From: Halorubrum trapanicum
Lineage (GTDB): Archaea > Halobacteriota > Halobacteria > Halobacteriales > Haloferacaceae
NCBI RefSeq assembly: GCF_002355655.1
Contig: NZ_AP017569.1
Coordinates: 1,302,001-1,366,000 of the forward strand
Direction: 5' to 3'
Length of the DNA stretch: 64,000 bases
Shown piece after piece: positions 8,259-16,252 of this stretch. A model generated the notes under the pieces. That model saw nothing but the letters and a program-made list of their open reading frames with translations, had not been told where the DNA came from and searched no databases. The position numbers were made by a program, and so were the translations under genes. Position 1 is the stretch's first letter. Every line of letters starts with the position of its first letter.

Positions 8259-9598
8259 GCGACGCCGAGCGGCCGGTCGACGAGCCCGACGCGGCGACCG
8301 ACGGCGGCGCGAGCGACGCCGCCGACGCCCTCGGCACCGGCGACGCGGCCCCGACGGGGACGCCCGCGGCCGGTGACGTGCTCTCGGTCCGCGACCTCTC
8401 GACCCGATTCTTCACCGAGGAGGGGCAGATCAACGCGGTGGAGTCGGTGTCGTTCGACCTCCGGGAGGACGAGATCCTCGGCGTCGTCGGCGAGTCCGGC
8501 TCCGGCAAGTCGGTGACCGCGCTGTCGCTCGTCGACCTCGTCGAGACGCCCGGTCGCGTCACCGCCGGCGAGGTGTGGTACCGCGACCCCGACCTCGCCG
8601 AGGAGTTCCGCGGGGACGACGCCGTGCGGGTCGACGGCGACCACGTCGACCTCCGGACGGTGCCGCCGCGCGTCCGGCGATCGCTGCGGGGGCCCTCGTT
8701 CAGCGTCATCTTCCAGGACCCGATGAGCAGCTTCAACCCCTCGATCACGGTCGGCGAGCAGATCGCCGAGGCGGTCGAGGTACAGCGCCGGGCGCGGGCG
8801 AACCCGCGCTCGACGCGCTCGCGGACGCAGGGGTACGGGCTCGGCAAGTACCTCCTCGACGGGATCGTCCCCGGCCGCGACTACACGAGCGAGGAGAGCA
8901 TGGAACGCGCGGTCGACCTGCTCGGGCAGGTCGGGATCCCCGACCCCGAGGAGCGCGTCGACGAGTACCCCGGCCAGTTCTCCGGCGGGATGCTCCAGCG
9001 CGCGATGATCGCGCAGGCGCTCGCCGGCGAGCCCGACGTGCTGATCGCCGACGAGCCGACGACCGCGCTCGACGTGACGATCCAGGCGCAGATCCTGAAC
9101 CTGCTGAAGGAGATCCAGGCCGACCGCGGGATGAGCATCGTGCTCATCACTCACGACCTCGGCGTCATCGCCGAGATGTGCGACCGCGTCTGTGTGATGT
9201 ACGCGGGCGAGGTCGTCGAGCGCGGCACGCTCGACTCGGTGTTCGAGGACACGGTTCACCCGTACACGCAGGGGTTACTCGGCTCGATCCCCGACGTCGA
9301 CGACCCGCGGGCGCGGCTCGAACCGATCACCGGCAACGTCCCGAGCCTGGTCGACGCCGAGATGGACGACCGGTGTTACTTCGCGGACCGGTGCCCGAAG
9401 GCGATGGACGCGTGCCTCGACAAGCCGCCCGAGGCGACGGTCGACGCCGCCGCCGACCACGGCGCCAAGTGCGTCCTCGCCGACCGCGAGTACGACCCGG
9501 CAGACGCGCTCCCGGACGGCTACTTCGGCGATGCCGGAGAGGCGGCCGATCCCGACGACGGTGCCCCGGCCGCGACCGACGGGGGTGGCGACGAATGA
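8255..9598 (+). CDS. dppD: ABC peptide transporter ATPase, DppD-type, with enlarged helical region
   Basis: This 447-residue ATP-binding subunit has Walker A GESGSGKS at residues 79-86, a Q-loop region [13 protein letters not shown], signature [15 protein letters not shown], Walker [13 protein letters not shown] and the switch His in LITHDLG. The C-terminal oligopeptide-type tail carries clustered cysteines ([22 protein letters not shown]). It is about 100 residues longer than usual DppD. The excess is an acidic N-terminal 40 residues plus an insertion between the Q-loop and signature (from [13 protein letters not shown] to [11 protein letters not shown]). It overlaps dppC and dppF by ATGA, indicating coupled translation. 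Confidence 0.93.
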   Translation: MSDAERPVDEPDAATDGGASDAADALGTGDAAPTGTPAAGDVLSVRDLSTRFFTEEGQINAVESVSFDLREDEILGVVGESGSGKSVTALSLVDLVETPGRVTAGEVWYRDPDLAEEFRGDDAVRVDGDHVDLRTVPPRVRRSLRGPSFSVIFQDPMSSFNPSITVGEQIAEAVEVQRRARANPRSTRSRTQGYGLGKYLLDGIVPGRDYTSEESMERAVDLLGQVGIPDPEERVDEYPGQFSGGMLQRAMIAQALAGEPDVLIADEPTTALDVTIQAQILNLLKEIQADRGMSIVLITHDLGVIAEMCDRVCVMYAGEVVERGTLDSVFEDTVHPYTQGLLGSIPDVDDPRARLEPITGNVPSLVDAEMDDRCYFADRCPKAMDACLDKPPEATVDAAADHGAKCVLADREYDPADALPDGYFGDAGEAADPDDGAPAATDGGGDE

Positions 9599-10665
9599 GC
9601 GACTCGCTGCTCTCCGTCGAGGGACTGAAGAAGTACTACGCGGACGACCCGTCGCTCATCGACCGCCTGCTCGGGGAGGAGTCGGAGAGCGTGAAGGCGG
9701 TCGACGGCGTCTCCTTCGACGTGCGGGAGGGCGAGACGCTCGGGCTCGTCGGCGAGTCCGGCTGCGGGAAGTCGACGACCGGCGAGACGGTGCTGCGGCT
9801 CCGCGAGCCGACCGAGGGCGAGATCACCTTCGACGGGACCGACGTCCGCGGGATGACCGACGCGGAGCTGAACCAGTTCCGGCGACGCGCGCAGATCGTG
9901 TTCCAGGACCCGTTCTCAAGTCTCGATCCGCGGATGACCACCGGCGACATCGTCACGGAGGGGCTCCGGATCCACGACGTCGAGGACAGGCAGGGGCGCC
10001 GCGAGACGGCCCGAGAGCTGTTAGAGCGGGTCGGGCTCTCCGCCGACCAGGTGGACCGGTACCCGCACGAGTTCTCCGGCGGGCAGCGCCAGCGGATCGG
10101 GATCGCCCGGGCGCTCGCCTTGGACCCCGACTTCGTCGTCCTCGACGAGCCGGTGTCGGCGCTCGACGTGAGCGTTCAGGCGCAGATCCTCAACCTGCTG
10201 GAGGACCTCCAGGACGACTTCGGGCTCACGTTCCTCTTCATCGCGCACAACCTCGGCGTGGTCCGGCACGTCTGCGACCGCGTCGCGGTGATGTACTTAG
10301 GGGAGATCGTCGAGATCGGCCCGGTCGAGGAGATCTTCGACGACCCCGCGCACCCGTACACGAAGGCGCTGCTGTCGAGCGTCCCGCGGGCGAGCACGGA
10401 GGCGCGCGACGAGGAGTTCGAGACGCTCCACGGCGACGTGCCCTCGCCGCGGAACCCGCCCGCAGGCTGCCGGTTCCACACGCGCTGTCCGGAGGCGCGC
10501 GCGGCCTGCCGAGAGTCGGCGCCGCCGGGGTACGACGTGGGCGACGGCCGGACGGCGACCTGCTTCCGGGCGGACGACGACCACGCGTACTGGGACAGCG
10601 AGCCGATCGGTCAGAACGAGGCGGCCGAGGAAGCGCCCGACGCCGGCGAACCGGCGGACGACTGA
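9595..10665 (+). CDS. dppF: ABC peptide transporter ATPase, DppF-type
   Basis: This 356-residue second ATPase has Walker [11 protein letters not shown]-loop [13 protein letters not shown], signature [15 protein letters not shown], Walker [18 protein letters not shown] and switch His in FIAHNLG. It also has the C-terminal cysteine-rich oligopeptide-transporter tail ([14 protein letters not shown]). I chose the ATG at 9595, which overlaps the dppD stop as ATGA, over much longer in-frame extensions into dppD. It is the last gene of the operon. Confidence 0.93.
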   Translation: MSDSLLSVEGLKKYYADDPSLIDRLLGEESESVKAVDGVSFDVREGETLGLVGESGCGKSTTGETVLRLREPTEGEITFDGTDVRGMTDAELNQFRRRAQIVFQDPFSSLDPRMTTGDIVTEGLRIHDVEDRQGRRETARELLERVGLSADQVDRYPHEFSGGQRQRIGIARALALDPDFVVLDEPVSALDVSVQAQILNLLEDLQDDFGLTFLFIAHNLGVVRHVCDRVAVMYLGEIVEIGPVEEIFDDPAHPYTKALLSSVPRASTEARDEEFETLHGDVPSPRNPPAGCRFHTRCPEARAACRESAPPGYDVGDGRTATCFRADDDHAYWDSEPIGQNEAAEEAPDAGEPADD

Positions 10666-10786
10666 TCGCCTTCGGTTCCGCGGTCGTCCCTTCGTTTATA
10701 TACTACGGCCCGAACCAGTTCGTCAGTCCTACCCCGAGGCGAGAAGCCGCGACCCGGTTATGCCGCCGCTTCCCCTCGCTTGAGAC

Positions 10787-11941
10787 ATGACGCACAGCGA
10801 CTCCGGCTCCGACGGCGGCTTCGCGCGGCGAACGATCCTCCAGGCGGCGGGGCTCTCGGGCGTCGCCGGACTGGCGGGCTGTATGAGCCAGACGGTCAAC
10901 ACCGCCGCGACCGGTGACGGCGCGGACGCGGCGCAGACCGACGACGAGGGGCCCGCGCTCCCGGAGACGGGGTCGCCGGAGGTCGTCGACCTCGACGAGC
11001 GCGGCCGCGAGGTGACGCTGCGCTCGGTCCACGCCCGCCACGCGGCACATCCCGGCAGCTCGCTGGGCGGGCCGGTCGAGATGCCGGTGACGTGGGCGTT
11101 CCAGGCCGACGACGGCACGCCGAGCGTCCCCGGACCGGTCCTCCGGGCGACCGAGGGCGACGACCTGTCGATCACGCTCGACAACACCGACGCGGAGATG
11201 CCCCACACGCTCCACTTCCACGGCGTCTCGAAGTCGTGGAAGGACGACGGGGTCCCGTCGACGACGGGGATCACCGTGATGCCCGGCGAGAGACACACCT
11301 ACGAGATCGGCGCGGACGTGCCCGGCACCCACCTCTACCACTGCCACTTCAACACCCCGATGCACATGGACATGGGGATGTACGGGATCCTCCGGATCGA
11401 CCCCGAGGGGTACGAGGCGGCCGACGTCGAGCAGTTCATGACGCTGAAAGACTGGGACACGCGGCTCTCCCGGTCGTACGGCGGTGAGGACGCGAGCTAC
11501 GACGTCCAGAACCGGCGGCCGGACGCGTTCACGATCAACGGGCGCGTCGCGCCGTACACGCTCAACCCGGACCACGGCTCGCCGATCGTCGTCAGCGAAG
11601 GGGACACGGTGCGGCTCCACCTGGTCAACGCCGGGTTCATGGCCCACCCGATGCACACGCACAACCACCGGTTCCGCACCGTCGAGAAGGACGGCGCCGA
11701 GTACCCCGAGGTGTTGCAGTTACCGGAGGACGTGGTGAACGTCGCGCCCGCGGAGCGGTACACCGTCGAGTTCGAGGCGAACGCGGACCCCGGTATCTAC
11801 CCGATGCACTGCCACAAGGTGGACCACGTCCAGAACGGCGGGATCTACCCCGGCGGGATGCTCACCGCCGTCGTCTACGAGGGGGCGATGGGGACGGACG
11901 TGTTCGCGGACCTCATGGAGAAGGCGGGATACGAACTTTGA
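10787..11941 (+). CDS. Exported two-domain multicopper oxidase
   Basis: This 384-residue protein has a Tat-type lipoprotein signal (ARRTILQAAG, then LAGC with Cys32), so it should be lipid-anchored on the outer face. Two cupredoxin domains follow. Domain 1 contains HFH at 143-145 and YHCH at 184-187. Domain 2 contains a His-rich HPMHTHNHRF at 287-296 and MHCHKVDH at 340-347. Both HCH clusters are consistent with type 1 and trinuclear copper ligands at a domain interface. The family oxidises phenols or metals using oxygen, and a nitrite-reductase-like activity cannot be excluded. A GTTTATATAC box lies about 90 bp upstream. A TnpB element abuts the 3' end. Confidence 0.85.
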   Translation: MTHSDSGSDGGFARRTILQAAGLSGVAGLAGCMSQTVNTAATGDGADAAQTDDEGPALPETGSPEVVDLDERGREVTLRSVHARHAAHPGSSLGGPVEMPVTWAFQADDGTPSVPGPVLRATEGDDLSITLDNTDAEMPHTLHFHGVSKSWKDDGVPSTTGITVMPGERHTYEIGADVPGTHLYHCHFNTPMHMDMGMYGILRIDPEGYEAADVEQFMTLKDWDTRLSRSYGGEDASYDVQNRRPDAFTINGRVAPYTLNPDHGSPIVVSEGDTVRLHLVNAGFMAHPMHTHNHRFRTVEKDGAEYPEVLQLPEDVVNVAPAERYTVEFEANADPGIYPMHCHKVDHVQNGGIYPGGMLTAVVYEGAMGTDVFADLMEKAGYEL

Positions 11942-11953
11942 GGACCGGGTGAA

Positions 11954-13189
11954 CTACCCCACCCTACCGGTCGGGCTGACGCCCTCGCGCTTGAGGGTGG
12001 GGCTTCCTGTTTCCACGACGCGCTTTGCATCCACAACCGAGGACACAGGGAGCGCAGTCTCCACAGGCGTTGATTCGGAGCGTCCCGCTCCTAACCGCTT
12101 CTTCACACCGCGAGAAAGAATATTCCACGCCGCATTCGCGTCTCTGTCGGCCTTGAACCCGCACGCCGGGCAGGAGTGTTCGCGCACCCACAACGGTTTC
12201 TCGGTCGAAACGCCGCAGGACGCACACTCTTTCGTCGTTCCGCGCGGATTCACAGCAACGAAGTGCGTTCCTTCGCGTTCGCACTTGTATTTGAGCATCC
12301 GCAGGAACGTCCCCCACGCCGCACCTGCCCGGTTCCGCGAGTTGCCCGGTAGTTCGACCAACCCCTTCGCGTCCAAGTCCTCGACGGCCACCAAGTCGTA
12401 CTCCCGAGCGTAGTAGTTCGAGAGCTTGTGAAGGAAGTCGCGGCGTTTGTTCTTCAACTCGGCGTGGCGTTCTGCCACAACCCGACGCTGTTTCTCCCAA
12501 TTGTCCGACCCGTGCTGTTTCCGCGAGAGGTCGCGCTGTGCGCGTTCCAAACGTTCGCGTTCGTTGGACAGGTCGAGGGATTCGACGGCGGTTCCGTCGG
12601 TGTCGTGAGCGTACTTGAGAATCCCCACGTCGATACCGACGCAGTTCTCGGGATTCTCCGGCTTCTCCGGCGGGTCGTCGGGCGTCTCGATGCCGAGAAT
12701 GGCGTACCACTTCCCGGTAGGTTCTTGCTTGACCGTGACGGTCTTAATGTCAGCGTCGTCGGGGAGGTCGCGGTGGAAGGTGAGGGGGATTTCTCCGAGT
12801 TTTGAGAGCCACAGTCGCGTCCGACCGCCCGTGTTCTTGAGCTTGAAGCCGGATTGACTGTAGGTGAAACTGCGGTACTCGCCCGGTGCCTTCCACTTGA
12901 GCGTCCCGACGCGGTAGCCCTTCTCTTTGCGCTCTCGTAGTGTCGAGAGGTTATCGTACAGCCGTTGTACGACCTTCTGTAGTACCTTCGAGTGAACGCT
13001 TTTCAGGTCGCTCCACCACTTCTTGAGACTCGGCAGGAGCTTCTGCTCAGAGTACGCCGAGGTGTCGTCGGTGCGGTTGAGTCGGTGGAGAAAGTGGTTG
13101 TAGACCTGTCTACAGGTATCGACAGTCCACGCTAACTGTTCTTCGAGAGCGTCGGACGGTCGGAGTCGATACCTGTAGTTGTAGTTCAC
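11954..13189 (-). CDS. tnpB: RNA-guided nuclease TnpB (OrfB, IS1341 type)
   Basis: This 411-residue protein of the TnpB family cuts DNA under guidance of an element-encoded RNA. The RuvC core looks intact: Asp in GIDVGI, Glu in AVEDLD and Asp in DRDANAAW. A four-cysteine zinc finger (CASC, CPAC) lies between the last two motifs. The N-terminus MNYNYRYRLRPSDALEEQL matches the usual start of haloarchaeal TnpB. It begins with GTG and overlaps the upstream small gene as GTGA, suggesting coupling. All catalytic residues are present, so activity is plausible. Confidence 0.93.
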   Translation of the reverse strand: MNYNYRYRLRPSDALEEQLAWTVDTCRQVYNHFLHRLNRTDDTSAYSEQKLLPSLKKWWSDLKSVHSKVLQKVVQRLYDNLSTLRERKEKGYRVGTLKWKAPGEYRSFTYSQSGFKLKNTGGRTRLWLSKLGEIPLTFHRDLPDDADIKTVTVKQEPTGKWYAILGIETPDDPPEKPENPENCVGIDVGILKYAHDTDGTAVESLDLSNERERLERAQRDLSRKQHGSDNWEKQRRVVAERHAELKNKRRDFLHKLSNYYAREYDLVAVEDLDAKGLVELPGNSRNRAGAAWGTFLRMLKYKCEREGTHFVAVNPRGTTKECASCGVSTEKPLWVREHSCPACGFKADRDANAAWNILSRGVKKRLGAGRSESTPVETALPVSSVVDAKRVVETGSPTLKREGVSPTGRVG

Positions 13190-13305
13190 GAGCGTTCTTC
13201 GATGAGTTCGTCAAGTTGTCCGCGAACGAACGACGAGAGGTTAAGATGGTTCTCCTCGACCCACTCGGCTTGGTCTTCGCGGATGGTGATGTTCTTCCGC
13301 CTCAC
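13186..13305 (-). CDS. Small ribbon-helix-helix-like protein upstream of tnpB
   Basis: This 39-residue basic/acidic peptide starts at GTG 13305 and ends with a TGA that overlaps the tnpB GTG. It begins with RRKNITIREDQAEW and continues with NLSSFVRGQLDELIEE, the beta-strand plus two-helix pattern of CopG/Arc-type DNA binders. The frame is open further upstream without an ATG, so the true start is uncertain. The overlap and the RHH pattern suggest that it represses or modulates tnpB, by inference. Confidence 0.62.
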   Translation of the reverse strand: MRRKNITIREDQAEWVEENHLNLSSFVRGQLDELIEERS

Positions 13306-13506
13306 TACATACGTATTATGCGTATCTATGCGTATGGTTGTTTCGATTGCGTGGGCCTGTGGGCCGAGCGTCGAACGTGTTTGAGAACCGTGCGGCGCTG
13401 TATCCCCTCCCTACTCACTCTCTTCGCTCGTTCGTTGAGGAAGGGGCCTTAGCGCCTCAATTCAGGTAAAACGAACCGCGCGGACCGCTCTCTTACCGCT
13501 CTCTCC

Positions 13507-14349
13507 TTACCGCTCGCGCACGACGACGAACTCCGCGAGGTCGCGGAGGTACTCGATCGCCTCGGTCTCCGGGGGGTCGGCGTCGTCGAGGGCGGCGAGC
13601 GCGCGCTCCGACTCCGTCCGGGCGCGTTCGTTTATCTCCTCGGGCGACAGCGACGTGACCTGGAGGACCGACGGGCGGTCCATCTCCGCGTCCTGCCCGG
13701 TCGGCTTGCCGAGGTCGTCGGCGTCGGCGGTGGCGTCTAACACGTCGTCGCGCATCTGGAAGGCGACGCCGACGCGCTCGGCGTACTCGCCGAACGAGTC
13801 GATCGCGTGCGGCTCCGCGCCGCCCGCGACCGCGCCCAGCTCGGCCGCGGCGCGGAACAGCGCGCCGGTCTTCCGACGCGCCAGCTCCATGTACTCCGCC
13901 TCGTTCGTCGGGCGCGCCGCGAGCTCCGTCGCCTCGCCCTCGCCGAGCTCGACCATCGCCTCGGCGACGGTGCGCATCGCGCGCGGCTCGGCGGAGAACA
14001 GCGCGAACGCCTCGCCGAGCAGGCCGTCGCTGGCGATGATCGCCGGGCCGTAGCCGAACTCCGCCCACGCGGCGGCGGTGCCGCGCCGGACCTCCGAGCG
14101 GTCGATGATGTCGTCGATCACGAGCGAGGCGTTGTGGACGAACTCGATGCCGGCCGCGAAGTCGACGGCCTGCTCGGGGTCGCCGTCGAACGCCTCGCAG
14201 GCGAGGACGGTCACCGCGGGCCGGACGCGCTTGCCGCCCGCGAGGACGACGTGGCCGACCTCGTCGGACAGCTCCTCGGGCTCGACGTCGTCGATGACCG
14301 ACTCGATCCGGTCCTCGACCAGCCCGACCCGACGCTGCAAGTACTCCAT
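13507..14349 (-). CDS. Polyprenyl diphosphate synthase (GGPP-type)
   Basis: This 280-residue trans-prenyltransferase condenses IPP with allylic diphosphates to make the C20 (or longer) precursor of archaeal ether lipids and carotenoids. It shows the GGKRVRP substrate region, the first Asp-rich motif DDIID at 79-83 and the second, RDDVLD, at 200-205. It is shorter than many homologues (320-350) because both the N-terminus and the region after the second motif are compact. It ends in a TAA just beyond the left end of the TnpB element. Repeat copy B lies upstream. Confidence 0.9.
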   Translation of the reverse strand: MEYLQRRVGLVEDRIESVIDDVEPEELSDEVGHVVLAGGKRVRPAVTVLACEAFDGDPEQAVDFAAGIEFVHNASLVIDDIIDRSEVRRGTAAAWAEFGYGPAIIASDGLLGEAFALFSAEPRAMRTVAEAMVELGEGEATELAARPTNEAEYMELARRKTGALFRAAAELGAVAGGAEPHAIDSFGEYAERVGVAFQMRDDVLDATADADDLGKPTGQDAEMDRPSVLQVTSLSPEEINERARTESERALAALDDADPPETEAIEYLRDLAEFVVVRER

Positions 14350-14430
14350 CTACCGTTCGGAGGGCCCCGGCGCGCAAAGGCCTAACGGAACGCCCGCCGA
14401 GCGCCGGATTCGGGCGACGGCGACGACGCC

Positions 14431-14734
14431 ACTTATCCCTATTACTGCGGCGGCGCGTGCCTGCGAGCGGCCGCCCTCGGCGGCCGCGAGACAGCAAGCG
14501 CGAGGGAGTCGCTGGCGCCGACGGCGCCAGCGACGAGGCTGGGGAGGCGTGAGGGGCGGGGCGGTGCCGTGCGGGGCGGGGCTCAAAGGGGCAGTCGCGA
14601 GGACGCCGCAGACGACGTAAGCACCGCAGGGAGCGAACGCAGTGAGCGACCGAGGAGCGCAACGAGTGTGCGGCGTCCTCGCGACTGGGGCTTTGGCGGT
14701 GTTCACCGTCGAGCTACAATCAGTTATTTATAAG
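14431..14734 (-). repeat. Multi-hairpin intergenic repeat, copy B
   Basis: The copy reads on the minus strand. It begins at CTTATAAATAACTG (14734) and the ACACCGCCAAAGCCCCAG leader. Hairpin 1 arms at 14669-14687 and 14592-14610 are perfectly complementary over 19 nt. Hairpin 2 is the same TCGCTGGCGCC/GGCGCCAGCGA as in copy A. Hairpin 3 is a GCGGCCGCC/GGCGGCCGC type with a short loop. The conserved linkers GCCCCTTTGAG and CTCCCCAGCCTCG are present. It ends near GGGATAAGTGG. It lies between the prenyl synthase gene and npdG. Confidence 0.85.
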
Positions 14735-14747
14735 CGAGCGGATGAAG

Positions 14748-14875
14748 ATTTGGCGGTGTCAGATGTCGATCTGGGTTCAGTTATTTATAAGTGATCGATC
14801 ACCGGAGCGGCGACCGTCCCCGCCGCCCGGTCCCGTTTATAAGCCACGCTGAACGCCCGGCTGTTCATTTATAAG
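14748..14875 (-). repeat. Leader duplicate and array of TTTATAAG boxes before copy B
   Basis: The 14-bp string CAGTTATTTATAAG at the start of copy B (14721-14734) recurs exactly at 14778-14791, together with a GACACCGCCAAA leader remnant at 14748-14760. Two more TTTATAAG boxes lie at 14836-14843 and 14868-14875. Together with copy B that is four boxes in 150 bp. Read on the minus strand they are CTTATAAA, resembling archaeal TATA boxes pointing into the element. Nothing else coding is seen in this gap. Confidence 0.6.
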
Positions 14876-14898
14876 CAACTCCCGCTCAGAACGACCGT

Positions 14899-15567
14899 CT
14901 ACTCGAACCGCACGCCCAGATTGTGGAGGCCGTCGTTGTTCGAGGCGACGTTGATGAGAAGTGGCGTCAACCCCTCGATTTCGGGTGCGTTGGCGATGCC
15001 GCCCGCGTCGAGCGCGCGCAGCCCCTCGATCCCCTCGGCGACGTCCGCGACCGTCCGCTTCGCGTCCTCGTCGTCGCCGATGACGAGGGTGTCGACCCCG
15101 AGGTCGGCGTCGAGGTTCGCGAGGCGCGCGGCCGCGAGGTTGTGGAACGCGCCGACGACGGCGACGCCCTCGGGCGCCGCGTCGGCGACGATCTTCGTCA
15201 CCGAGCCCGCGCCGGGCCTGTGGTAGTGGAACCCCTCGTCGTCGCGTTTCATCCCCGTCGCCGGCGAGACGAGCACGTCGCCGTCGTCCAGCGACGCCGC
15301 CACCGCCTCGACGGTGTCGCCGACGTGGTACGGCGGGACCGCGAGGACGACGATCCGCGCGTCGGCCGCGACCGCGGCGTTCTCGCCGCCCGCGACGGTC
15401 GCGTCGAGCCCGCGGCTCTCCAGCTCGGTGGTGTACTCCTCCGCCTTGGTCTCGGCCTTCTCGGCCTCCCGTGACCCGACTGCGACCCGATGGGGCGTGT
15501 CCGCCGCCAGCCGGAGCGCGAGCCCCTCGCCGATGTCACCGGTGCCGCCCAAGATGGCGATTTTCAT
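14899..15567 (-). CDS. npdG: NADPH-dependent F420 reductase
   Basis: This 222-residue cytoplasmic enzyme (F420H2:NADP oxidoreductase, Fno) moves hydride between coenzyme F420 and NADP. The N-terminal Rossmann motif is ILGGTGDIGEGLALRLA, with the NADP-preferring VGSRE downstream. VLAVPPYHV and GAFHNLAAARL are typical of the F420-binding side. Length and start match the family. It lies alone between repeat copy B and a divergent MazG-like gene. Confidence 0.92.
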   Translation of the reverse strand: MKIAILGGTGDIGEGLALRLAADTPHRVAVGSREAEKAETKAEEYTTELESRGLDATVAGGENAAVAADARIVVLAVPPYHVGDTVEAVAASLDDGDVLVSPATGMKRDDEGFHYHRPGAGSVTKIVADAAPEGVAVVGAFHNLAAARLANLDADLGVDTLVIGDDEDAKRTVADVAEGIEGLRALDAGGIANAPEIEGLTPLLINVASNNDGLHNLGVRFE

Positions 15568-15680
15568 ACGATCCGTGGGGTCGCTCGCGGCTTATGGGTT
15601 GCGTGACCGGCCGTCCTCGCCACGGTCGAAGGCGACCGTAGAGCGGGGCACTTTTGACGGAACGTGCGGAGGCGACGCCC

Positions 15681-15986
15681 ATGGACGAGCAGGACCGCGT
15701 CGCGGCGTTCGTCGACGAGTACGGGTTAGAGACCGACCTCGCGTACCACGCGCTCGACTTGGAGAGCGAGGTCGGCGAGATCGCGAAGGAGGTGACCACC
15801 TCGACCGACTACGGACGCAACCCCGCCGCCGCGTCGATCGCGACCGACGAGATCGGGGACGCGCTGTTCGCGCTGCTCGCGCTCGCCGAGGCGGCCGGCG
15901 TCGACGCCGACGACGCGCTCGACGAGGCGCTGGCGAAGTACGAGTCGCGGATCGCGTCGTCGGGCGACCCCGGTTCCGGGCAGTAG
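15681..15986 (+). CDS. MazG-like nucleotide pyrophosphohydrolase
   Basis: This 101-residue all-alpha protein of the MazG/dUTPase-like superfamily probably hydrolyses NTPs or dNTPs to monophosphates for pool sanitation. The metal-binding pattern ESEVGEIAKE followed by DEIGDALFALLAL matches the ExxE...ExxD arrangement. I chose the ATG at 15681 over an upstream TTG because a GGAGGCG ribosome site precedes it. It diverges from npdG with a promoter region of about 110 bp. Confidence 0.78.
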   Translation: MDEQDRVAAFVDEYGLETDLAYHALDLESEVGEIAKEVTTSTDYGRNPAAASIATDEIGDALFALLALAEAAGVDADDALDEALAKYESRIASSGDPGSGQ

Positions 15987-16032
15987 GACGCGCGAAGCGT
16001 CGGTTCAAGTGCGTCGGCCTCCTACCCGACCC

Positions 16033-16203
16033 ATGGCCGAGACTCCGTCGCTCGCGCTCCGGTACGTCGCCTGCGACGCCTGCGAGACGGTGTTCGCGCA
16101 GCCCGCCGACCCCGATGAGCCGACCGTCTGCGGCCGGTGTGGCGCCCGGGCGCTCCGCGAACTCCCCGAGATTCGGGGACCGGACGCGTACTTCGCACCC
16201 TGA
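16033..16203 (+). CDS. Small zinc-ribbon protein
   Basis: This 56-residue protein has two CxxC pairs (CDAC and CGRC) spaced by about 20 residues, forming a probable single zinc ribbon. The ATG at 16033 directly follows a short spacer after the MazG-like gene, so the two may be cotranscribed. Its function is unknown. Such haloarchaeal micro-proteins often bind nucleic acid or partner proteins, but nothing here shows that. Confidence 0.62.
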   Translation: MAETPSLALRYVACDACETVFAQPADPDEPTVCGRCGARALRELPEIRGPDAYFAP

Positions 16204-16252
16204 GCTCTGTCCGCGTCCCCCGATTGCGGGTCGAGCGGTCAGCCCCGTCGAC

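Larger units (their letters stand above)
11945..13465 (-). mobile_element. IS1341-type (IS200/IS605 superfamily) TnpB element without TnpA
   Basis: The element reads on the minus strand. Its 5' side is a palindrome-rich segment at 13390-13460 (AGGCCCCTTCCTC paired with GGGAGGGG). A tiny RHH-like gene and tnpB follow, then a 3' end just past the tnpB stop with a CCCCACCCTC / TAGGGTGGGG hairpin and a terminal TTCAC. No tnpA lies in the element, so movement would need one acting in trans. It starts about 5 bases after the multicopper oxidase stop. The 3' end overlapping tnpB is where the guide (omega) RNA of these elements is normally encoded. Exact boundaries are inferred. Confidence 0.72.
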
